DNA from: Sporomusaceae bacterium UBA1887
GTDB taxonomy: Bacteria; Bacillota; Negativicutes; Sporomusales; DSM-15969
NCBI GenBank assembly: GCA_002337925.1
Contig: DDHB01000046.1
Coordinates: forward strand, 515 to 7,777
Direction of reading: 5' to 3'
DNA: 7,263 nt
Shown here: positions 1 to 6,469 of the stretch, piece by piece
Layout of the letters: every line of letters begins with the position of its first letter
How positions within the stretch are numbered: the first letter of the stretch is position 1
Notes under the pieces: generated by a model
Told to the model about the DNA's origin: nothing
Database searches by the model: none
The model's input: the letters and a program-made list of their open reading frames with translations, nothing else
Made by a program: the position numbers and the translations under genes

Positions 1-2
1 GG

Positions 3-590
3 AAGACGATGGCTGTGCGCACCCTCCGGGTAGCGATTGTAGATTGTACAGCTGAATTTGTTCACCGTTTTGCCGGTCAGATTAGTCAGCATATGGCTGT
101 CCATTGTGAAGAAGTGCTGCTGGCTGATGTCGAACAGGGGCGAGTGCCGGTCGAACTTTTGCAGGCCTGTGACCTTGTAGTGACAACAATGGAGCATCAT
201 GCTGCATTGCTCAGACTGCATGCCGTAGACAATAAGCTAATGGCGCTTGCTGCTATACCCCGCCTTGAGGCCGTTATTCAACTGGCCCGTATCTCTCATA
301 CCCAGGCGGTTGGTGTAATTGCGAAAAGCAACGATTATTTTCGGGCAATCAAACGCTTGCTATCCCGTATTAATGTCGGTGCCTTACAGCTTGAGCCAAT
401 TTCATCGCTGGAAAAAGAAGTACTGCAGCGGTTTATTGACAGCCACGCCGTGCTGGTAGTCTCCGAAGAATTAGAGGCGACTGTGCGGCAATTGGCGGGA
501 GATAACCAGGAAATCATCGTTTTCTCTTATGAAATTGATCAGGGATCAATCAACCAGCTTATGGCCCGTCTTGTTATCCAAGCTCAATAA
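3..590 (+). CDS. Probable C-terminal effector domain of a GntR-type transcriptional regulator, 5' partial
   Basis: The reading frame is open to the left edge. The first ATG, at 9, has no properly spaced ribosome binding site in the 8 bases visible before it, so the gene most likely begins upstream and this is its C-terminal part. Counting from that ATG, about 193 residues show alternating beta/alpha character: a hydrophobic strand with VAIVD (8-12), DLVVTTMEHH (55-64), a VGVIAKSNDYF segment (101-111), VLVVSEELEATV (148-159) and a closing segment IIVFSYEIDQGS (169-180). This pattern, especially the 'DLVVTT..H' and '.F...DQGS...L' elements, resembles from memory the C-terminal ligand-sensing part of a group of clostridial GntR regulators. 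In those the winged-helix DNA-binding domain is N-terminal, which here would lie outside the window. The gene is codirectional with glmS and 50 bases upstream of it, so a local regulatory role is plausible but inferred. No DNA-binding motif is visible in the part present. Confidence 0.55.
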   Translation, partial: KTMAVRTLRVAIVDCTAEFVHRFAGQISQHMAVHCEEVLLADVEQGRVPVELLQACDLVVTTMEHHAALLRLHAVDNKLMALAAIPRLEAVIQLARISHTQAVGVIAKSNDYFRAIKRLLSRINVGALQLEPISSLEKEVLQRFIDSHAVLVVSEELEATVRQLAGDNQEIIVFSYEIDQGSINQLMARLVIQAQ

Positions 591-623
591 TTTAGTACGA
601 TGTTTAAATTTTAATAAAGCACT

Positions 624-630
624 AAAGGAG
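624..630 (+). promoter_or_regulatory. Ribosome binding site of glmS
   Basis: AAAGGAG lies 10 bases before the ATG at 641. It is the only strong Shine-Dalgarno match in the 50-base gap after the upstream gene and supports the glmS start. Confidence 0.8.
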
Positions 631-640
631 TAATTACCGA

Positions 641-1069
641 ATGCAAAACAAAGTGAAAGTAATCCTTGGCGTCATTGGTGCCGATTGCCATGCAGTCGGC
701 AATCGAATACTGGAACATGCAATTTCAACTGCCGGTTTTGAAGTAGTGAATCTTGGCGTTTTGGTCAAGCAGGAAGAGTTTGTTAATGCTGCTATTGAAA
801 CTGATGCGAAGGCTATTTTAGTTGCGTCTTTATATGGTCACGGCGAGATAGATTGCCGCGGTCTGCGCGATCGCTGCCACGAGGCAGGGATTGGCGATAT
901 TTTGCTGTATGTAGGCGGTAATCTGGTTGTAGGTAAAACTGACTTTACAGCGGTAAAAGACAAATTTATTGCTATGGGCTACGAAAGAGTGTATGCTCCT
1001 GGCACGCTGCCGGAAGAAGTAATCGAAGATCTTATGAAAGACATGAAAGAGCGGGGATACTGCGCGTGA
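641..1069 (+). CDS. glmS: Glutamate mutase (methylaspartate mutase) sigma subunit, B12-binding
   Basis: This is the small cobalamin-binding component of adenosylcobalamin-dependent glutamate mutase (EC 5.4.99.1), which with GlmE rearranges L-glutamate to (2S,3S)-3-methylaspartate in the cytoplasm. At 142 residues it fits the family (about 137 in Clostridium). The base-off/His-on B12 signature DxHxxG is present as D15, H17 and G20. H17 is the expected lower axial cobalt ligand. The second family motif, SLYGHGE, is at 63-69, and the glycine pair of the nucleotide-tail pocket is at G92-G93, followed by NLVVGK. The start has an AAAGGAG site 10 bases upstream. The end overlaps glmL by 4 bases (GTGA), which suggests translational coupling. 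It is first of the S-L-E gene set, the same order as in the classical clostridial locus. The alternative symbol is mutS, which should not be confused with the DNA mismatch repair gene. Confidence 0.97.
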   Translation: MQNKVKVILGVIGADCHAVGNRILEHAISTAGFEVVNLGVLVKQEEFVNAAIETDAKAILVASLYGHGEIDCRGLRDRCHEAGIGDILLYVGGNLVVGKTDFTAVKDKFIAMGYERVYAPGTLPEEVIEDLMKDMKERGYCA

Positions 1070-2463
1070 AACCCGTCTTGCTTATCGATTTTGGCAGTAC
1101 TTACACCAAGATAACTGCAGTTGATGTCGTAAGCGAAACCGTATTAGGCACTGCCAGAGGAATAACCACTGTAACTACTGATATTACTGAAGGATTAAAT
1201 GAAGCCCTGGAAAAGCTGTTTCAAAAGACAGGAAGGCTGGAGTTTGACCGTGTTTTAGGTTGCTCCAGTGCTGCCGGCGGCTTGAAAATGGTAGCTGTCG
1301 GCCTGGTGCCCGAATTGACAGCAGAAGCGGCGAAACGGGCAGCGTTAGGCGCGGGAGCGAAGGTGCTAGGTGTCTTTTGTCATGAATTGAGTGAATATGA
1401 AGTAGCAGACATTGCTGCACTGAAGCCGGATATTATTCTGCTTGCAGGCGGAACTGACGGCGGCAATAAGCAGGTTATTCTTCATAATGCAACAATGCTC
1501 ACTCAGCTTGGGCTGGATGTCCCTGTTGTCGTAGCAGGCAACAAGTCGGTGACACCCTCGGTTGTGCGCATTTTAAGTGAAACTATGTCAGAAGTGGTTC
1601 ATGCCGAAAACGTCATGCCCCGTCTGAATGAATTAAATATCGAATCAGCCCGCCAGATGATCAGGGGCATTTTCTTAAAGAAGATTGTCGAAGCAAAAGG
1701 CTTGCATAAAGCCAACAAGCTGGTAGACCGTATGGTTATGCCAACACCTGCAGCTGTATTAAAAGCAGCTGAATTAGTGAGCCGGGGCAGCGAAGGGGAA
1801 CCGGGATTAGGCGATATTGTTGTCGTCGATATCGGCGGTGCCACAACGGATATTTACTCCATTGCCAAAGGCGATCCTACTCAGAGCAGCGTCACGCTGC
1901 ACGGCTTGCCTGAACCTGAAGCCAAGCGTACGGTTGAAGGTGATCTGGGGATGCGCTATAGTGCGGCTCCGCTGGTAAGGGCAGCAAGGGCTGCTGTTAT
2001 TGCCCGCTGGGCAGGAGTCGAAGAGTCGGTTGTCATTGATTATGCGGAAAAAGTAGAAGCAAATATTGAATATCTGCCGCAGTCGCCTCAGGAAGAACAG
2101 GTGGAGGTTGCCATGGCGCGGGCTTGTACCGCATTAGGCATTGACCGTCATACTGGTTACCTGGAAACGTATTTTACCCCTTTTGGTACTGCATACAGCC
2201 AGATTGGCAAAGACCTGACAGAAGTGACAGCGGTCATAGGCACTGGCGGCGTTATTATTAACAATCGCTATCCGGAGAGCATTTTGCAGGGCGTGGTTTT
2301 TGATGAGGCGAAGCCGGAAGTTTTAAAGCCCCGCAATCCTGAGTATCGTATTGATGAATCCTATATCATGGCTTCAATGGGCTTGCTAGGGGAAGAATAT
2401 CCCGATGTGGCCGTGCGCATGATGAAAAAGTATATTGTCGGAGGGAATAAAGAGTGGAACTGA
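1066..2463 (+). CDS. glmL: Glutamate mutase accessory protein, actin-fold ATPase (GlmL/MutL)
   Basis: This 465-residue protein belongs to the MutL/GlmL family (unrelated to mismatch-repair MutL), found encoded between the two glutamate mutase subunits. It has the features of the acetate kinase/Hsp70/actin ATPase fold: phosphate-1 loop with IDFGSTYTK (7-15), a CSSAAGGL segment (66-73), LLAGGTDGG (125-133), phosphate-2 loop [10 protein letters not shown] (253-262), and a late GTGG (392-395) that fits the adenosine loop. Family knowledge suggests a chaperone or reactivase role, swapping damaged cobalamin out of the mutase, by analogy with diol dehydratase reactivases. The direct activity is less firmly established than for the catalytic subunits. 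It starts with GTG at 1066, overlapping the glmS stop; GGGGA at 1053-1057 is a suitable binding site. Its end overlaps glmE by 10 bases. No frameshift or truncation is seen. Confidence 0.95.
   Translation: MKPVLLIDFGSTYTKITAVDVVSETVLGTARGITTVTTDITEGLNEALEKLFQKTGRLEFDRVLGCSSAAGGLKMVAVGLVPELTAEAAKRAALGAGAKVLGVFCHELSEYEVADIAALKPDIILLAGGTDGGNKQVILHNATMLTQLGLDVPVVVAGNKSVTPSVVRILSETMSEVVHAENVMPRLNELNIESARQMIRGIFLKKIVEAKGLHKANKLVDRMVMPTPAAVLKAAELVSRGSEGEPGLGDIVVVDIGGATTDIYSIAKGDPTQSSVTLHGLPEPEAKRTVEGDLGMRYSAAPLVRAARAAVIARWAGVEESVVIDYAEKVEANIEYLPQSPQEEQVEVAMARACTALGIDRHTGYLETYFTPFGTAYSQIGKDLTEVTAVIGTGGVIINNRYPESILQGVVFDEAKPEVLKPRNPEYRIDESYIMASMGLLGEEYPDVAVRMMKKYIVGGNKEWN
2440..2445 (+). promoter_or_regulatory. 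Ribosome binding site deciding the GTG start of glmE
   Basis: GGAGGG lies 8 bases before GTG at 2454, within the last codons of glmL. The next in-frame ATG (2481) has no comparable site and would remove the conserved N-terminal residues, so the GTG start is preferred. Confidence 0.75.
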
Positions 2464-3905
2464 AAAATAAAAAGTGGACAATGGATAAGTTTTTTGGAAT
2501 GCGTGAAGACGTACTCACTCACTGGGCAACAGGTAAAGAAGTAAACCTGGAGGAAGCCTTTCAATATCATCAGACCATTCCTGCAAAAAAGCATTTTGCC
2601 AAGCGCCTCGTAAAGGCGAAACAAAAAGGGGAGACTCTTACGCAGCCCCGTGCCGGTGTAGCGCTGATTGATGAACATATCAATCTCTTGAATTTCCTGA
2701 GAACAGAAGGCGAGGCCGATTTACTGCCTTCTACCATTGACAGCTATACCCGCCAGAATCAATACAAAGAAGCCCAAAACGGCATTGATGAAAGTCTGAA
2801 AGCAGGCCGTTCACTGTTAAATGGTTTTCCGGCTGTCAATCATGGTGTAGCTGGTATTCGCAAAGTAGTGGAAAGTGTTGACGGACCGCTGCAGGTTCGC
2901 CACGGCACACCCGATGCACGCCTGCTTACTGAAATTACGCTTGCCGGCGGTTTTACCGCTTATGAGGGTGGCGGTATTTCCTACAATATTCCCTATGCGA
3001 AAAGCGTATCGCTGGAAAGAACAATTTATGACTGGCAGTATTGCGACCGCCTGGTAGGCTATTATGCTGAGCAGGGTATTGAAATTAACCGCGAGCCCTT
3101 TGGCCCGCTGACTGGTACGCTTGTACCGCCAAGCATTTCTCATTCGGTAGCCATTATTGAAGGTATCTTGGCTGCTGAGCAGGGAGTTAAAAATATTACA
3201 CTCGGCTATGGCCAATGCGGCAACTTGTTCCAGGATATAGCTGCAATAAAAGCACTTGAGCAATTAGCCGAAGAATATTTAGCGAAATACGGTTATGGTG
3301 ATTGTGTACTGACAACTGTTTTCCATCAATGGATGGGCGGCTTCCCACAAGACGAAGCGAAAGCTTTCTCGGTTATTTCCTGGGGAGCGGCAGCGGCAGC
3401 GCTGGCTAAAGCAACGAAAGTTATTGTTAAAACTCCTCACGAAGCACTTGGCATTCCTACAAAAGAGGCTAATGCACAGGGTCTCAGAGCAACTAAGCAG
3501 TTAATTAATATGCTTAGCGATCAGGCGTTCCCGATTACCAAAGAAATTGATGCGGAAATTGCGATTATTAAAGCCGAAACCCGCTGCATACTTGATAAAG
3601 TATATGAAATGGGAGATAGTGATTTCGCAGTAGGTGCAGTTCGGGCTTTTGCTGCCGGGATTATTGACGTTCCTTTTGCACCAAGCAAATTCAACTTAAA
3701 TAAAATTCTGCCTGCCCGTGATAATAATGGCGCAGTTCGTTTGTTTGAAGTAGGCAACCTGCCCTTTACGCAAGACATTATTGATTTCCACCGGGCAAAG
3801 ATTGATGAACGGGCTAAGTTCGAAGGTCGCAATGCCAGCTTCCAAATGGTTATAGATGATATATATGCCATATCACACGGCCGCCTGGTTGGCCGTCCAC
3901 GTTAA
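2454..3905 (+). CDS. glmE: Glutamate mutase (methylaspartate mutase) epsilon subunit
   Basis: This is the catalytic TIM-barrel subunit of adenosylcobalamin-dependent glutamate mutase, acting with GlmS on L-glutamate by a radical carbon-skeleton rearrangement. The 483-residue length matches the clostridial enzyme, and similarity is recognisable along the whole protein. The substrate-binding 'arginine claw' known from the Clostridium cochlearium structure is present at identical numbering, R66, R100 and R149, as are E171, Y177 and Y181, which contact the substrate. Highly conserved stretches include QPRAGVA (64-70), RHGTPD (149-154), EGGGISYN (171-178) and [10 protein letters not shown] (212-221). 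The GTG start at 2454 gives the family N-terminus (MELKNKKWT) and has GGAGGG 8 bases before it; the gene overlaps glmL by 10 bases. The stop at 3903-3905 is 12 bases before mal, and its last two bases form part of the mal ribosome binding site. The gene looks fully functional. Confidence 0.98.
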   Translation: MELKNKKWTMDKFFGMREDVLTHWATGKEVNLEEAFQYHQTIPAKKHFAKRLVKAKQKGETLTQPRAGVALIDEHINLLNFLRTEGEADLLPSTIDSYTRQNQYKEAQNGIDESLKAGRSLLNGFPAVNHGVAGIRKVVESVDGPLQVRHGTPDARLLTEITLAGGFTAYEGGGISYNIPYAKSVSLERTIYDWQYCDRLVGYYAEQGIEINREPFGPLTGTLVPPSISHSVAIIEGILAAEQGVKNITLGYGQCGNLFQDIAAIKALEQLAEEYLAKYGYGDCVLTTVFHQWMGGFPQDEAKAFSVISWGAAAAALAKATKVIVKTPHEALGIPTKEANAQGLRATKQLINMLSDQAFPITKEIDAEIAIIKAETRCILDKVYEMGDSDFAVGAVRAFAAGIIDVPFAPSKFNLNKILPARDNNGAVRLFEVGNLPFTQDIIDFHRAKIDERAKFEGRNASFQMVIDDIYAISHGRLVGRPR

Positions 3906-3910
3906 GGAGG
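3904..3910 (+). promoter_or_regulatory. Ribosome binding site of mal, overlapping the glmE stop
   Basis: AAGGAGG, a near-perfect anti-16S match, ends 7 bases before the ATG at 3918 and shares two bases with the glmE TAA. A terminating ribosome is therefore placed for re-initiation on mal. Confidence 0.8.
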
Positions 3911-3917
3911 AGAAGTT

Positions 3918-5165
3918 ATGAAAATTATTGATGTAGTAGCATCACGTGGTCTTACTGGTTTTTACTTTGATGATCAGCGGGCGATTAAAGCCAATGCCGG
4001 ACATGATGGGTTCACCTATGTGGGCCAACCGGTTACACCGGGCTTCACTGCTATCCGTCAAGCCGGTGAGTCGGTATCGGTTATGCTGGTGTTGGAAGAC
4101 GGTCAGGTAGCCTATGGTGACTGCGCTGCCGTGCAATACAGCGGTGCAGGTGGGCGTGACCCCGTTTTTCTTGCCGACGATTTTATTCCGGTTGTTGAAA
4201 AGCTGATTAAACCACAGCTGGTTAACCGTGAATTGAATTCCTTCAAAGTGCTTGCTGAAGAAGTGGATAACCTGATTAATCCCGGTACGGGTAAACAAAT
4301 TCATACCGCTTTGCGCTATGGTGTTACGCAGGCTATTTTGGACGCAGTGGCTAAAGCCAAGAAACAACTGATGTGCGAAGTTATTGCTGAAGAATACAAT
4401 ACGCAGGTAAGTGATCGCGAAATACCGGTCTTTGCACAGTCCGGTGATGACCGTTACTTAAACCCTGATAAAATGATTATAAAAAAAGCGCAAGTACTGC
4501 CTCACGCTTTGATTAATAATGTAAAAGAAAAACTGGGCGGCAAAGGTGAACTGCTGTTAGAATATGTGGAGTGGCTGCGCAACCGTATTCTGGCAATCCG
4601 CTCCAGCGAAGAATATCAGCCGACCTTGCACATTGATGTGTATGGTACTTTCGGACTTGCTTTCAATAATGAAATCGAACCGATGATTGCTTATTTCCGC
4701 CAACTGGAAAAAGCAGCAGCACCTCTGAAACTGAGGATTGAAGGACCGGTTGATGTTGAAGACCGGGATAAGCAGATTGAAGTGCTGAAAGAAATCACGG
4801 CTCGCCTCCATCAGGAAAATATCAATGTTGAAATTGTTGCCGATGAATGGTGCAATACACTGGCAGATATTAAACTGTTTGCTGACGAATGTGCCGGTGA
4901 TATGCTGCAAATTAAAACTCCTGACCTTGGCGGTATTAACAACACCATCGAAGCAGTGTTATACTGTAAAGAAAAAGGTATCGGTGCTTACCAGGGCGGT
5001 ACTTGCAATGAGACCGACCGTTCCGCACAAGTATGCGTTCATATCGCAATGGCTACTCAGCCTGTGCAAATGCTGGCCAAGCCAGGCATGGGCGTTGACG
5101 AAGGCCTGATGATAGTATACAACGAAATGAACCGTATTTTGGCCTTGCGGAAGGCGCGCCGGTAG
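3918..5165 (+). CDS. mal: Methylaspartate ammonia-lyase
   Basis: This enzyme (EC 4.3.1.2) eliminates ammonia from (2S,3S)-3-methylaspartate to give mesaconate, the step following glutamate mutase. It is a cytoplasmic, Mg-dependent member of the enolase superfamily. The 415-residue length is close to the 413 of the Clostridium tetanomorphum enzyme, and catalytic positions align with a constant offset of +2. Metal ligands are D240, E275 and D309; the catalytic lysine is K333 in QIKTPDLGG; the partner histidine is H196; Q174, Q331, T362 and C363 of the substrate pocket are also present. The N-terminal capping domain (about 1-160) is followed by the barrel. It starts at ATG 3918, just 12 bases after glmE and with an excellent ribosome binding site, and is followed by the next gene after 13 bases. 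It is clearly cotranscribed with the mutase genes. No key residue is missing. Confidence 0.98.
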   Translation: MKIIDVVASRGLTGFYFDDQRAIKANAGHDGFTYVGQPVTPGFTAIRQAGESVSVMLVLEDGQVAYGDCAAVQYSGAGGRDPVFLADDFIPVVEKLIKPQLVNRELNSFKVLAEEVDNLINPGTGKQIHTALRYGVTQAILDAVAKAKKQLMCEVIAEEYNTQVSDREIPVFAQSGDDRYLNPDKMIIKKAQVLPHALINNVKEKLGGKGELLLEYVEWLRNRILAIRSSEEYQPTLHIDVYGTFGLAFNNEIEPMIAYFRQLEKAAAPLKLRIEGPVDVEDRDKQIEVLKEITARLHQENINVEIVADEWCNTLADIKLFADECAGDMLQIKTPDLGGINNTIEAVLYCKEKGIGAYQGGTCNETDRSAQVCVHIAMATQPVQMLAKPGMGVDEGLMIVYNEMNRILALRKARR

Positions 5166-5178
5166 AAACGGAGGAACT

Positions 5179-6120
5179 ATGAAATCACCCGGACTTAGCG
5201 ATCAATTAATGTATTCCAGCTATTTTGCTCCCCGGGGTCGTAACCGTATGTATATCCTGGGTCAGCAGCTTAGCGGACGTTATTTGTCTCCTCTTGACAG
5301 GCTTATCGGTATTATTGGTGAGTCAGGCGCAGGCAAATCTTCGCTGGTGCGGGGGATGTTTCCCGGCTTGGAATTGACTAATGATGACGACGGCGTTAAT
5401 ATCCGGCCGCTGCCACTTTTGAAGAATATCGATAAAGGCTTTTTCTCCAGTCATACTTATCATGTGGATATTCGCTTTGAGCTGGCTTTTACGCAGATTC
5501 ACGTCCTGGCCGAAGCAGTGCAGAAAGCATTGGCTCAGGAGAAACGGGTTATCGTAGAACACTTTGACCTGCTTTATCCCATTCTGGGGCGCAATGCTGA
5601 TGTTCTGTTAGGTGTTGGTGGTGAGGTCATTGTTGTGCGGCCAACGGTGTTCGGTCCTTTTCCTAAAGAGCTGATCGAAGTCGTTACAAAAACACTTCGT
5701 TACCGGAAGATGGCGCACACGGCAGAAGACTTAACGGCCCGGATTTTGGTCAATGATTATCAGGCTTTTCTGCCCTTTAGCCATCGTGATGTGCATCATG
5801 GCTTTGTTCTGGAATATCCGATTGAATTAGATGCGGATCTTCGGGACGTAGAAAGAAAAGTAAGAGCCATGATTGATGATGGTGTTGATATTTGCTATGC
5901 TGATGAAACGCATATTCGCATTGGCAAAGATATGTGGTCCTGCTCAGGGCCGCGGACTCATGTTAAAAATACGGAAGACATTGAGAATTTCCGGCTTCTC
6001 TATGAATATAAATATGATCCTAAGACAAAGTCTTTCCTGATTATCGGCCTTGTTGGTACGCTGAAAGATGACTTAGATGGTTTTGCCGGATTGACATTAA
6101 TGGCTTCTGGTCATTGCTAA
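5179..6120 (+). CDS. Two-domain protein: P-loop NTPase plus degenerate ThrRS/AlaRS-type second additional domain
   Basis: This 313-residue protein has no established function that I know of. The N-terminal half has a clear Walker A, GESGAGKSS (47-55), preceded by a hydrophobic strand, and a possible Walker B-like strand RVIVEHFD (123-130), reminiscent of small nucleoside kinases such as uridine kinase. From about 175 onward it resembles the second additional (editing) domain of threonyl-tRNA synthetase: HTAED (180-184) corresponds to the family HxxxH, HHGFVLEYPI (206-215) to the 'GFyYD' strand, and CSGPRTHVKNT (255-265) to ThrRS 'CxGPHVPNT', followed by an F.L strand. Two expected metal ligands are altered: the second histidine is D184, and two extra residues separate C255 from H261. 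Editing activity is therefore doubtful and a binding or repurposed role is possible. GGAGG lies 4 bases before the ATG, and mal ends 13 bases upstream, so it is in the operon. From memory, similar genes next to mal in clostridia are annotated as 'alanine-tRNA synthetase second additional domain' proteins. Confidence 0.75.
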   Translation: MKSPGLSDQLMYSSYFAPRGRNRMYILGQQLSGRYLSPLDRLIGIIGESGAGKSSLVRGMFPGLELTNDDDGVNIRPLPLLKNIDKGFFSSHTYHVDIRFELAFTQIHVLAEAVQKALAQEKRVIVEHFDLLYPILGRNADVLLGVGGEVIVVRPTVFGPFPKELIEVVTKTLRYRKMAHTAEDLTARILVNDYQAFLPFSHRDVHHGFVLEYPIELDADLRDVERKVRAMIDDGVDICYADETHIRIGKDMWSCSGPRTHVKNTEDIENFRLLYEYKYDPKTKSFLIIGLVGTLKDDLDGFAGLTLMASGHC

Positions 6121-6124
6121 TCGT

Positions 6125-6150
6125 GCTGCCCCCTTTCGGGGCAGCCTTCT
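6125..6150 (+). terminator. Possible intrinsic terminator or attenuating hairpin before citD
   Basis: GCTGCCCC (6125-6132) pairs perfectly with GGGGCAGC (6138-6145) around a 5-base CTTTC loop, beginning 4 bases after the preceding stop codon. The following bases, CTTCT then CTATATCTT, are pyrimidine-rich but not a clean T-run, so termination is probably partial. It lies in the 55-base gap between the P-loop/SAD gene and citD, the only sizeable gap after glmS, and could lower expression of the lyase genes relative to the mutase genes or protect the upstream mRNA end. Confidence 0.6.
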
Positions 6151-6175
6151 CTATATCTTAAGCGAGGTGTGAACT

Positions 6176-6469
6176 ATGGTACAACTATTACGGCCTGCTC
6201 AGGCAGGTACATTGGAATCCAATGATATTATGATAACGGTAGCGCCTGGGGAAGCAGGAGGCGGTGTCGTGATTGAACTGGACAGTCTGGTTATGGCCCA
6301 GTATGGTGCTGTTATTCGTCAAACGCTTGCCGACACGGTGGCAGTGCAGGGCATTGCTGATGTTTACATAAAAGCAGTTGACAGAGGCGCGCTGGACTGC
6401 ACGATACGGGCAAGGCTGCTGGCAGCACTCGCCCGTGCCGGTGTTATTAGTGAGGGGGTTATCGTATGA
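6176..6469 (+). CDS. citD: Citrate/citramalate lyase acyl carrier protein (gamma subunit)
   Basis: This 97-residue small subunit carries the phosphoribosyl-dephospho-CoA prosthetic group and shuttles the acetyl/acyl thioester between the CitF transferase and CitE lyase subunits. The modification site is recognisable in AGTLESNDIMI (10-20): S15 corresponds to Ser14 of Klebsiella CitD. Other family marks are the IELDSLV strand (33-39), a QYGAVIRQ helix (42-49) and the late GALDCTIRAR (76-85). GAGGTG lies 6 bases before the ATG. The last bases overlap citE (ATGA), so the two subunits are translationally coupled. Sequence alone cannot separate citrate lyase from citramalate lyase. The preceding mutase and mal genes make citramalate, the hydration product of mesaconate, the likelier substrate. 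Confidence 0.93.
   Translation: MVQLLRPAQAGTLESNDIMITVAPGEAGGGVVIELDSLVMAQYGAVIRQTLADTVAVQGIADVYIKAVDRGALDCTIRARLLAALARAGVISEGVIV

Noticed and set aside
603..614. AT-rich near-palindrome that might be an operator or B12-riboswitch remnant
   Set aside because: The gap is only 50 bases, far too short for a cobalamin riboswitch, and simple AT composition explains the imperfect symmetry.
571..622. Possible promoter before glmS (TTGTTA at 571-576, TACGAT at 596-601, and AT-rich TTTAAATTTTAATAAA from 603)
   Set aside because: The spacing between the two hexamers is 19 bases and both match poorly; the AT-rich stretch has no partner -35. Read-through from the upstream gene is equally possible, so no promoter is called.
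2817..3263. Long open frame on the minus strand within glmE (148 codons)
   Set aside because: It lies wholly inside a strongly conserved gene, lacks a recognisable domain, and is a coding shadow.
3856..3876. GATATATATGCCATATC symmetry near the end of glmE
   Set aside because: It is short, imperfect and inside conserved coding sequence; no regulatory meaning can be supported.
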